Assembly (NCBI GenBank): GCA_027486585.1
Contig: JAIXOU010000027.1
Location: 1 to 64,000, forward strand
Reading direction: 5' to 3'
Source: Verrucomicrobiaceae bacterium
GTDB lineage: Bacteria; Verrucomicrobiota; Verrucomicrobiia; Verrucomicrobiales; Verrucomicrobiaceae
Length of the DNA: 64,000 nt
Part shown: one piece after another, positions 28,845 to 36,541 of the stretch
Layout: every line of letters starts with the position of its first letter
Numbering within the stretch: the first letter of the stretch is position 1
The notes under the pieces: model-generated
What the model saw: the letters and a program-made list of their open reading frames with translations, nothing else
The model's database searches: none
What the model was told of the DNA's origin: nothing
Position numbers and translations under genes: made by a program

Positions 28845-29933
28845 ATGTCATTGGATCAAACTCGCGCTCAAATTGACGCTATCGACCAGCAGCTCATCCG
28901 CCTGCTCAACGAGCGTGCCGATTGCGTGCACCAGATCGGCGAGATCAAAAAGAAAGACGGCCTGGAAATTTACGTCCCCGGGCGAGAGGAAGCTCTGCTC
29001 AAAAAGCTCTGCCAGCTCAATGAAGCCCAACATGGCAAACTCACGGAAAAGGCCATCCGCGCCATTTTTCGCGAGATCATGAGCGCCGCGTTGGCACTGG
29101 AAAACAATCTCAAAATTGCCTTCCTCGGTCCAGCAGGCTCATGGACGCATCAAGTCGCCGTGCATAAATTCGGCAATAGCGTCGAATACGCTTCCGAGGC
29201 CAGCACAGAAGACCTTTTTGCCAGAGTCGCCTCCCGAGCCGTAGATTACGGCGTCTTGCCCATCGAGCACTCGGCTGAAGGCGCCGTGCATCATACCCTG
29301 GATCATCTGGTGGACTCGCCGCTTCAGATCTATGCCGAGATACTGTGGAAGGTTGAAACCGTCGTGATGGCGAAGGATGATGACACTGTGCCGACCGCTA
29401 TCTATGGGCATCCTCAAATGCTGGCGCCTTGCCGTGCGTGGCTCACCCAGAAATTCCCTGGCGTGAAACTCATCGAAAGCGCTTCTTCCAGCCTTGCGGC
29501 CACCCATGCCGAAGAAGAAGCAGGAGTCGCTGCAGTAGGCACGCCCCTGAGCGCCGAATTGCATGGGCTGCGTTTGATCGCCACCACTCCGCGCGAATAT
29601 TCCTCAAGAGCAAGGTTCATCATTCTCGGGCACCGCAGTGGCGATCCAAGTGGCAACGACAACAGCATGCTCATGGTGCATGCCCATGATCGTATCGGCT
29701 CACTATTAGAGGTGCTGCAAGTCTTTGCCAAACGCAGTATCAACGTCCGCCAAATCGAAAACCGCCCTGTTCCAGGTGATCTCACCGGTGAACAAGCCCG
29801 ATTCTTCCTCGAGATCAGCGGTCATCACGCGGACCCTGTACTCACAGCCACGATTGACGAACTCACGAGCCTCGGCAGCAAGGTGAAAGTGCTCGGCAGC
29901 TACCCTGCCCCGAGCTGGATCGAGGAGCGCTAA
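28845..29933 (+). CDS. pheA: Bifunctional chorismate mutase / prephenate dehydratase (P-protein)
   Basis: This 362-residue protein has an AroQ chorismate mutase domain at 1-90 (RAQIDAIDQQLIRLLNERADCV, R and K catalytic residues). The prephenate dehydratase domain at 95-275 carries FLGPAGSWTH and YGVLPIEHSAEGAVHHTLD. The C-terminal ACT domain at 280-355 (RIGSLLEVLQVFAKRSINVRQIENRP) normally gives phenylalanine feedback control. It directs chorismate to phenylpyruvate. It lies 51 bases after scpB, possibly in the same transcript. Confidence 0.95.
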   Translation: MSLDQTRAQIDAIDQQLIRLLNERADCVHQIGEIKKKDGLEIYVPGREEALLKKLCQLNEAQHGKLTEKAIRAIFREIMSAALALENNLKIAFLGPAGSWTHQVAVHKFGNSVEYASEASTEDLFARVASRAVDYGVLPIEHSAEGAVHHTLDHLVDSPLQIYAEILWKVETVVMAKDDDTVPTAIYGHPQMLAPCRAWLTQKFPGVKLIESASSSLAATHAEEEAGVAAVGTPLSAELHGLRLIATTPREYSSRARFIILGHRSGDPSGNDNSMLMVHAHDRIGSLLEVLQVFAKRSINVRQIENRPVPGDLTGEQARFFLEISGHHADPVLTATIDELTSLGSKVKVLGSYPAPSWIEER

Positions 29934-29940
29934 CTCGTCT

Positions 29941-31317
29941 CTATAGCTTCTTCAACAGCCCTTGCAGTAGGTCACCCAGACCTTCGCCCTTGATCAGATT
30001 TTTCAGCAAGCGATCAATCCTAGGCCGAATCTTCGGGTCTGAGAGCGAGCCCTCAGACTCGATGTCGAAGGTCATGCGACCGCGATCATCTGATAGCGCC
30101 TTAATCACACCACGGGCGATAGATTCTCCCAGCTTGGCTTTCGACACACCTGCTTGCAACCGAGCCTGAAGTCCCGCGCCGCAGGCCAACCGTAGATCCA
30201 TATCATGCTGATTTTGCGTGCTATTGAACCAGGATTGCCCCTCAATCATCACCTCATACTCAGGAAAGGCGAAACGTGTGTCGTTGTTGAGAGTCAGGCG
30301 ATTATTCACGAAACTAGCCTGAACCACCGCAGGCTCAAGAAGGGCTCCGCCGATCTTCACAGGTGATAAATCGACCCCATACTCCATGAGCTTCTTCATT
30401 TCATTACCCGCAGCATCCCCCATCGTGATGTGACCTGCCAAAACCGAACCTTGAGCCAAAGTCAGCTTTAACATGGATGCTGGCGACCATTTCCCTGTAG
30501 CTGGATTGATCGGCACAATGTCGCTTTCTCCTGTGAGCTGTAAATTTGCCATTTCTGTAGGCCGCATCACACCGCCGACTCGAGCCATGCCAGAAACCTG
30601 AAGATGAGCACTTAAAAGAGCCCGTATCTTGTTGTGACTTGCGAGATCATTTGCATCCACATCAATGCCCGACAGACTAAAGTCCAACTTACTAACACTG
30701 ATCTGAACACTCGGATTTTTGATTGTTAAACGGCCATCTTCCAGATTTGCCGTGCTAATGGCGAAGGCATAATCAGACACTGCAGCCGAAGACGATGCAG
30801 CACTTGCCTCTGGCGCAGCAACCGGAGTCGTTTGTTGCAAGGCAATTGCCTGGGGCACCTCTTCTTCAGCCGCTGGGTTTTTAAAAAGTGCCTCTAGCGT
30901 GCTATCGCCCGCAGCCGTCTGCGTCTCCTGAACGGATGGGGAAACAATGCGTAGATTCTCAACAAACAGTCGCTTATTGAGCAGGTCATCCAGCTTCACT
31001 TCCAGCACGATTTTGGGAATCACAATCAGTGCCACGCTTTCTGCCATGGGCTCGCGTTCAGCAGGCTCTTTCAGCACCTCAGCATCGCGCGGAGCCATCT
31101 TCACATCTTTAAAAATCAGTCTCGCGGGACGCGATAGCAGACTCAGCTCCGCATCATCGATCTGCATGCGGCAATTCCACTTCTCCTCTGCCAACTTCAC
31201 CCACGTATCTGGCCCCATCTTCCGCATGATCCACCATGAGCCTATCCCCAGCCCGATGCCGAGCAGCAAGCCAAACACAACGATCAAGATCAGTGCAATG
31301 CGGAGAATTTTCTTCAT
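29941..31317 (-). CDS. Membrane-anchored AsmA-like protein of unknown function
   Basis: The ATG at 31317 (MKKILRIALILIVVFGLLLGIGLGIGSWW) places a single N-terminal membrane helix at the start. The ORF-track start adds 25 residues ahead of it. The 458-residue protein is otherwise beta-rich and periplasmic, with AsmA/DUF748-like features (DAELSLLSRPARLIFKDVKM; NLEDGRLTIKNPSVQISVSKLDFSLSGIDV). Such proteins are often linked with outer-membrane lipid homeostasis. An alanine-rich linker sits near residue 185. It is convergent with pheA, with only 7 bases between stops. Confidence 0.65.
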   Translation of the reverse strand: MKKILRIALILIVVFGLLLGIGLGIGSWWIMRKMGPDTWVKLAEEKWNCRMQIDDAELSLLSRPARLIFKDVKMAPRDAEVLKEPAEREPMAESVALIVIPKIVLEVKLDDLLNKRLFVENLRIVSPSVQETQTAAGDSTLEALFKNPAAEEEVPQAIALQQTTPVAAPEASAASSSAAVSDYAFAISTANLEDGRLTIKNPSVQISVSKLDFSLSGIDVDANDLASHNKIRALLSAHLQVSGMARVGGVMRPTEMANLQLTGESDIVPINPATGKWSPASMLKLTLAQGSVLAGHITMGDAAGNEMKKLMEYGVDLSPVKIGGALLEPAVVQASFVNNRLTLNNDTRFAFPEYEVMIEGQSWFNSTQNQHDMDLRLACGAGLQARLQAGVSKAKLGESIARGVIKALSDDRGRMTFDIESEGSLSDPKIRPRIDRLLKNLIKGEGLGDLLQGLLKKL

Positions 31318-31634
31318 ACCCCGCCAGACTAGACTGCGATTGCAATCTGGCAAGGCCTGCCTAGCTAAGGGCAAAACGGTGCTAGGAGTCATCGCCTGAC
31401 ATCCACAAGAGGTGGCACGTTTATTTTGGAGCGAAATCCCGGCGAGACGCTACAGTCAATCGCTATCGGATTTTTAATTGAGTTCTATTTCTGGTAGAAC
31501 CTCCTCAAGTAAATCACGAATCCTATTTTGACCCCAATGTCGGAGGTGAAGAGGCTGCGATATTCAGCTTGGTTTAAAATCGTGATGCGAATCGCTTTGC
31601 ATGGCGCAGTTCCTTTATACTCTCCGCGCCCCGC

Positions 31635-32702
31635 ATGTCTGTAAAACTTCGCCTCAACACCGCTTCCGCCACCCGTCTCGTTCTCGCCAAAGTCGGCAAT
31701 CCTCAGCGAGAAGAACCACTGCAGACGTCACGTGAGGTTTTTGATATCGCAGAGGCCGATCAGGTGGCTCTGACGGGAATCTTCTTGAAGCCCTTCAAGA
31801 ATCTCATGGCGCACCGGTTCACGCATCATTCTTCTTTGGATAAACATGAGATGAATAACTGCGCCAAAGCCCTTTTTGGCGATACCGATGATCTTTTGAA
31901 GCATGGCTGTGAGATCGCTAAGCATCTCTACTCCAAATCCAATCATCCCAACATCAAAGCGGGCGACCTTTGCATCGCTCACATCAAGGAGATTCACATT
32001 GAAGGCGAGTTGGTCCAAGGGCTTTGCATTTTGAAATCAGAAAGCGTTACGCCATTCCTCACGATCACCACCAAGGATGGCGATCTGCGCATTTCGACGG
32101 AACAGGGCATTCATCCTGAAAAGATCGACAAAGGCTGCCTGATCATCGACTACTGGGGCAGCAAAGGCTACTACGTCCTCACCTTTGACCGCAGCGGCAG
32201 CGATGCCCGGTTTTGGACACGCGACTTCCTGGGAGTCGAGGCCGTACCAGACTCAGCCTTCCTAACGAACGCCTACGCCAAGATGGCGGTCTCGTTCATT
32301 GAAGAGCAAAAGCCTGAGGAGGACACTCCACCCTGGGAGACCTGCAATACGGCTCGTCAAGCCCTCGATTACTTTGATGAGCGCGAGCGCTTTGACCTGC
32401 AAGAGTTCGAGAAAGAAGTGCTTAAAGAACCTGACATGGTGGAGCGCTTTCAGCAGCATCGCTCCCGCATGGAAGAGGAACAGGGTCAACCCTTAGAGAC
32501 CAGCTTTGAAATTTCCAAGAAAGACGTGACCAAGGCCAGAAAACGCATCAATGCCACACTCAAGCTGGATACAGGCGTCGAGATTCATGTGAAGTCCACC
32601 CTATCGACGGAAAACGATCCTATTCTAGAGCGCGGTTACGACGACAAAAAAGGCATGAAGTTCATCAAGGTTTATTTTAACAACGAACTTTCAGCGAGTT
32701 GA
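31635..32702 (+). CDS. Nucleoid-associated protein, YejK/NdpA family
   Basis: This 355-residue protein has the family's hallmarks: an N-terminal region handling locus expression around LMAHRFTHHSSLDKHEMN, the middle GCLIIDYWGSKGYYVLTFDRSGSDARFWTRDFLGVE, and the closing ERGYDDKKGMKFIKVYFNNE. E. coli YejK is a nucleoid-associated protein of uncertain detailed role. Relatives are common near defence or mobile loci, but here the neighbours look like housekeeping genes. A TATACT hexamer lies about 20 bases before the ATG. The 240 bases upstream hold no gene. Confidence 0.8.
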   Translation: MSVKLRLNTASATRLVLAKVGNPQREEPLQTSREVFDIAEADQVALTGIFLKPFKNLMAHRFTHHSSLDKHEMNNCAKALFGDTDDLLKHGCEIAKHLYSKSNHPNIKAGDLCIAHIKEIHIEGELVQGLCILKSESVTPFLTITTKDGDLRISTEQGIHPEKIDKGCLIIDYWGSKGYYVLTFDRSGSDARFWTRDFLGVEAVPDSAFLTNAYAKMAVSFIEEQKPEEDTPPWETCNTARQALDYFDERERFDLQEFEKEVLKEPDMVERFQQHRSRMEEEQGQPLETSFEISKKDVTKARKRINATLKLDTGVEIHVKSTLSTENDPILERGYDDKKGMKFIKVYFNNELSAS

Positions 32703-32764
32703 TCAGCCCGAGTAGCAACTTTTTCTGGATTGATCCTGCCAACTTGAGTTAGAACCCCTTTATC

Positions 32765-33670
32765 ATGCGCTTTTGTTTTTTTTCGACCTACCTAGCAGCA
32801 ACCCTCTGCCTAACCGCGCAGAAGGGTCTGGCACAAGAACCTGAACTAAAAACCACGCTTGAGTCTGCCTACAAACGCTGGAGCATTGCCGTGGAAAACA
32901 AAAACGCCACGGCTTGGGCTGCGGCCATCACGATGTATCGCCAGGTCACGACTCGGAATCTGATCGTTAGCCAAGGATCCGCTTTCCCAAAAGCCGTCTT
33001 TGAGACAACGATCAGTCCTGCCGACACGTCAAACCTTCGTCTGCTTGAAGCCCAGGCTGTAGGTGACACAGCGCACTTGCTTTACTTTGGCAAAATCAAT
33101 GTCGGCGGTGATATGGAAGACCTTCCAGACAACCTTCTGATGCTGAAATTTTTCAAAGATAAAGGTCAATGGAAGTTTGATAGCAACAAGATCATTCACC
33201 TGCGCACACGTCCCGATCTTCTGGAAAAACTCAAACAGGGCGGCGCGCCTGATTTCCTGGACCTGCCCGAGTTTACTCCACCCGGCAAAGCGCCAACCGC
33301 GCCTACCATCTGTCCTGCGCCACAGCATATCTCAGGCGGCACGATTCAATCCATCGGCTACGAAACGGAGGTGAAGATCAATGGCTTCGATTATTACGTT
33401 AAAGATAATGTCCTCAAAGTCTTCGTCATCGGTGGGCTCAGCAATGGAGCGAATCAAATTAGCCTAAAAGCCAAAAAGATCGACGTCCCCAAGGGCTCTG
33501 ACCGCGCTTTGGAACTGGATCTTTTCACCAAGCCAAGCAAGCCAGGAGCTAATGGCCAACGCGTTTTTCATTACGAATACACGGGCTCCGGTGAACCTTC
33601 GCCAAGTCGATCCAACTGGGAACTCTCGATGCCTGCAGCAACTGAGATGAACATTGTGGTGACCGAATAA
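32765..33670 (+). CDS. Secreted protein of unknown function
   Basis: This 301-residue protein has a signal peptide (MRFCFFSTYLAATLCLTAQKGLAQ). Residues 25-165 look like a small NTF2-like or lumazine-binding-like alpha/beta unit (ESAYKRWSIAVENKNATAWAAAI...GQWKFDSNKI), which is a shape-based guess. A proline-rich linker (PGKAPTAPTICPAPQ) leads to a beta-rich C-terminal domain that may be Ig-like. I do not recognise a named family. It is followed after 65 bases by the ThuA gene on the same strand. Confidence 0.6.
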   Translation: MRFCFFSTYLAATLCLTAQKGLAQEPELKTTLESAYKRWSIAVENKNATAWAAAITMYRQVTTRNLIVSQGSAFPKAVFETTISPADTSNLRLLEAQAVGDTAHLLYFGKINVGGDMEDLPDNLLMLKFFKDKGQWKFDSNKIIHLRTRPDLLEKLKQGGAPDFLDLPEFTPPGKAPTAPTICPAPQHISGGTIQSIGYETEVKINGFDYYVKDNVLKVFVIGGLSNGANQISLKAKKIDVPKGSDRALELDLFTKPSKPGANGQRVFHYEYTGSGEPSPSRSNWELSMPAATEMNIVVTE

Positions 33671-33735
33671 TCGACTCTAAGCAGAAAGCAAAGTCCACAA
33701 TCAACGTTTGAACCTGTAGCCAAACCATCCACACC

Positions 33736-34605
33736 ATGAAAAAGCTTATCGCCCCACTGCTCACCCTCGCTTTAGCCACCAGCCTTTATTTGGCCCAAGG
33801 AGCCGACAATGCAGCACCAAAACCACTCCGCATCCTCATCGTCGCTGGCGGCTGCTGTCATGAGTATGATAAACAGCATCTAGCGCTGAAAGAGGGTATC
33901 GAATCACGCCTGAATGCCACGGTCGATGTCGCCTACAATCCAGATAAGACCACCAAGGCTACTTTTGAGATCTACAAATCCAAGGATTGGGCTAAGGACT
34001 TCGATCTTATTGTCCACGATGAATGCTCCGCCGATGTCACCGATCCAGCTTATGTTGCCAATATCCTCAATGCTCACAAGGCAGGCATCCCCGCAGTGAA
34101 TCTGCATTGCGCCATGCACAGCTACCGCTGGGGCAACTTCAAAGAACCAGTGACCGTGGGAGCCGATAATGCCGGCTGGTATGAGATGATCGGTCTCCAG
34201 TCCACTGGTCATGGCCCGAAAGAGCCGATTGATATCAGTTTCACCGCCCAAGATCACCCGATCACTAAAGGCCTGGAAAACTGGACAACGATCAACGAAG
34301 AACTCTACAACAACATCCAAATCCTGGGTGGCAAACCACTCGCTAGCGGTAAGCAGATGGTCAAACCAAAAGCCAAAAAAGGTGAGGTAGCTGACCCCAC
34401 CGCCAAAGCCACTGAAGTGAATGCCGTCGTCGCATGGACCAATGAGTATGGTCCTAACAAGACTCGCATCTTTAGTAGCACCATTGGCCATAACACCGAA
34501 ACAGTCACTGACGACCGTTATCTCAAATTGATCACCCGCGCCGTGCTCTGGTCCACCAACCACCTCAACGAAGACGGGACAGCCGCCGCTGGTTACGCTA
34601 AATAA
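33736..34605 (+). CDS. Secreted ThuA-domain protein
   Basis: This 289-residue protein has a signal peptide (MKKLIAPLLTLALATSLYLAQGA) followed by a ThuA domain. The domain shows LRILIVAGGCCHEYDKQHLALKEGI, FDLIVHDECSADV, GIPAVNLHCAMHSYR and HPITKGLENW, ending in IFSSTIGHNTETVTDDRYLKLITRAVLW. The fold is a class I glutamine amidotransferase-like flavodoxin fold. ThuA was named from rhizobial trehalose use, but secreted versions are abundant in Verrucomicrobia and Planctomycetes and are usually thought to act on sugars. No other sugar-use genes are adjacent. Confidence 0.85.
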   Translation: MKKLIAPLLTLALATSLYLAQGADNAAPKPLRILIVAGGCCHEYDKQHLALKEGIESRLNATVDVAYNPDKTTKATFEIYKSKDWAKDFDLIVHDECSADVTDPAYVANILNAHKAGIPAVNLHCAMHSYRWGNFKEPVTVGADNAGWYEMIGLQSTGHGPKEPIDISFTAQDHPITKGLENWTTINEELYNNIQILGGKPLASGKQMVKPKAKKGEVADPTAKATEVNAVVAWTNEYGPNKTRIFSSTIGHNTETVTDDRYLKLITRAVLWSTNHLNEDGTAAAGYAK

Positions 34606-34650
34606 CAGAGCTATTTGGTTTTTCAGCTCAGCTTATGACCTCAACTTAAA

Positions 34651-34668
34651 TAGTTGACTGATCATCTA
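34651..34668. promoter_or_regulatory. Imperfect palindrome, candidate TetR operator (site 1)
   Basis: TAGTTGACTGATCATCTA reads as TAG-N-TGA-N4-TCA-N-CTA, with six of nine positions paired per arm. It overlaps TTGACT, which with TATTAA 16 bases further on forms a plausible sigma-70-like promoter for tetR. A repressor bound here would block that promoter. A related site lies before the adaptor gene. Confidence 0.5.
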
Positions 34669-34696
34669 CCATGGGTATTAAAAAACCCATGGGTAG
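34666..34696 (+). promoter_or_regulatory. Inverted repeat over the tetR start codon(s)
   Basis: CTACCATGGGT and ACCCATGGGTAG are inverted copies differing by one base, separated by ATTAAAAA. Both candidate start codons of tetR (34671 and 34689) lie within the arms. In RNA this would make a stem of about 11 pairs hiding a start codon. In DNA it could be a second protein-binding site. If transcription begins near 34688, as the -10-like TATTAA suggests, only the right arm would be in the message. Confidence 0.5.
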
Positions 34697-35294
34697 AACA
34701 AGTGATGCGAAGGAACGTTTAATCGAAGCCGTGATCGAATTGATCTGGACCGGCAGCTATGGCAGCACGTCGGTCGATGACATCTGTGAGCGAGCAGGTG
34801 TCAAAAAAGGCAGTTTTTATCACTTTTTTGAATCAAAAACAGAGCTCGCCTTAAATGGAGTTGACCACGGCTGGACAGAACAAAAAAAGAAACTCGATCA
34901 GCTCTTCTCCCCAACCATCCCTCCACTGGAACGACTTAAAAATTGCTTTCGCCAGTGTCGGGAGGAACAGGAAGAGTTGAAAGCCAAGCACGGGCACGTA
35001 CTCGGCTGCCCAGTACATTCTTTGGGTGCTGAAATCAGCACCATTGATGATCGGCTGCGGGATAAGCTTCAACAGATCTTGGGTGAGTTCATTCTTTATT
35101 TCGAAAGTGCCATTCGAGATGCCCATGATTCTGGAATGATTGTTGCTCCCAATGCAGCCATGATGGCAAGAATCCTGTTCGCTTACAGCGAGGGACTCTT
35201 ACTCCATGCTCGGATGTGGAACGACTTGACTCACATGGATGAACTTGAAGCCGGTGCACTACTACTCTTGGGAGCCAGTGCATCAACAAACTGA
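34689..35294 (+). CDS. TetR family transcriptional regulator of the efflux operon
   Basis: About 201 residues from the second ATG (MGRTSDAKERLIEAV), which fits family N-termini. The ORF track uses an ATG 18 bases earlier. The N-terminal helix-turn-helix reads YGSTSVDDICERAGVKKGSFYHFFESKTELAL, and the remainder is the helical ligand/dimer domain. It is immediately upstream of the RND adaptor, membrane pump and outer-membrane channel on the same strand, so it is most likely their local repressor and probably its own. Two matched palindromes flank the gene. The pump substrate, and so the inducer, cannot be read from sequence. Confidence 0.88.
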   Translation: MGRTSDAKERLIEAVIELIWTGSYGSTSVDDICERAGVKKGSFYHFFESKTELALNGVDHGWTEQKKKLDQLFSPTIPPLERLKNCFRQCREEQEELKAKHGHVLGCPVHSLGAEISTIDDRLRDKLQQILGEFILYFESAIRDAHDSGMIVAPNAAMMARILFAYSEGLLLHARMWNDLTHMDELEAGALLLLGASASTN

Positions 35295-35319
35295 GATCAT
35301 TTTTATTTGTTTTTCAAAT

Positions 35320-35337
35320 TAACCAACTAGTCAACTT
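35320..35337. promoter_or_regulatory. Candidate TetR operator (site 2) before the efflux adaptor
   Basis: On the minus strand this reads AAGTTGACTAGTTGGTTA. It matches site 1 (TAGTTGACTGATCATCTA) at 11 of 18 positions, including the core AGTTGACT, and is centred on the palindrome ACTAGT. It ends 10 bases before the adaptor ATG, a position suited to repression. The idealised shared site would be TAGTTGACTAGTCAACTA, which is my inference. Confidence 0.42.
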
Positions 35338-35347
35338 CACTAAATCA

Positions 35348-36508
35348 ATGAAATTTCATTTCTTCATAATACCAACGATTTTTCTCAGCGCATGCCTACC
35401 ACATGAAGGCGGAGATCATGGCGCTGGCATGCAAATGCCACCTGCCCAGGTTACATTAGCAGCGGTAGAAACCAAAGAACTCGTCGAATGGGAAGAATTC
35501 ACTGGTCGCGTAGAGCCTGTTGAAGCCGTAGAACTCAAGCCACGCGTTTCTGGGTATATCACTCAGGTCCACTTCCAATCAGGTGCGTTAGTCAATAAGG
35601 GAGATATTCTCTTCACCATCGATCAGCGTCCGTTTCAAACCAAATTACGAGCTGCCAAAGCAGAGGTTCAAAGGGCCCAAGCCAATGCGACAGCCGTAAA
35701 GCGTGAGTTTGATCGAGTTTCATCCCTGTTAGCAGCCAAAGCGATCGCTCCAGAGCAGGCCGAAATGCGTGAATCCATGAATCTTCAGGGCCAGGCAGCA
35801 CTTGAAGCAGCACGCGCGACGGAACACAGCGCCGAGATCGAGCTAGAGCACAGTGAGGTGCGAGCACCGATCAGTGGCCGCATCAGCCGAGCCATTACCA
35901 CAGCAGGAAACTACGTCACGGCAGGAACAACTCTGCTGACTACCATTGTCACTGTCGATCCCGTTTATGTTTATAGCGACATTGATGAGAATAGCCTTCT
36001 AAAGATCCAGGCATTGCAGCGTGACAAAAAAACCTTTCTTAATGAAGACGGTAAAATGCCCGTCGAATTGCAGCTATCTAATGAAACGAGCTTCATCCAT
36101 AAAGGTCATGTCGAGTCTTTTGACAATCGTTTGAATGAAGGGACAGGAAGCATCGTCCTGCGTGCCGAGTTTCCGAATAAGGAAGGCATTCTCACACCAG
36201 GTCTTTTTGCCCGCATTCGCCTGCCGATGACCGCCAAATACCCTGCCCTGCTGATCGACGAAAAAAGCATTCTCACCGATCAGGCCAACAAGTACGTTCT
36301 CGGAGTCGATGATAAAAACATCACCGTCTATAAGCCCGTCGTGATCGGGCCTAGCATCCAGGGCAAACGAATCATCCGCAGTGGCGTCAAGGCGGGTGAA
36401 AAAATCATCATCAACGGCATGGCTCGCCTGCCAATGCCAGGAATGCCAGTTACGCCGGTCGAAGGCGACGGGGCAAAGCGAGAGCCTACCGCAGCAGTCC
36501 ATCAATAA
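35348..36508 (+). CDS. RND efflux periplasmic adaptor (AcrA/MexA family), lipoprotein
   Basis: This 386-residue protein has a lipoprotein signal (MKFHFFIIPTIFLSAC). It shows the membrane fusion protein layout: beta-barrel/lipoyl part (GYITQVHFQSGALVNKGDILFTID), an alpha-hairpin coiled coil (residues about 100-160), then the second lipoyl half (HSEVRAPISGRISRAITTAGNYV) and a barrel domain. It bridges the RND pump to the outer-membrane channel. It follows tetR by 53 bases and precedes the RND permease by 33. Confidence 0.94.
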   Translation: MKFHFFIIPTIFLSACLPHEGGDHGAGMQMPPAQVTLAAVETKELVEWEEFTGRVEPVEAVELKPRVSGYITQVHFQSGALVNKGDILFTIDQRPFQTKLRAAKAEVQRAQANATAVKREFDRVSSLLAAKAIAPEQAEMRESMNLQGQAALEAARATEHSAEIELEHSEVRAPISGRISRAITTAGNYVTAGTTLLTTIVTVDPVYVYSDIDENSLLKIQALQRDKKTFLNEDGKMPVELQLSNETSFIHKGHVESFDNRLNEGTGSIVLRAEFPNKEGILTPGLFARIRLPMTAKYPALLIDEKSILTDQANKYVLGVDDKNITVYKPVVIGPSIQGKRIIRSGVKAGEKIIINGMARLPMPGMPVTPVEGDGAKREPTAAVHQ

Positions 36509-36541
36509 ACTGCCTGCGCAGAAATCCCCCCATTTTCTGAC

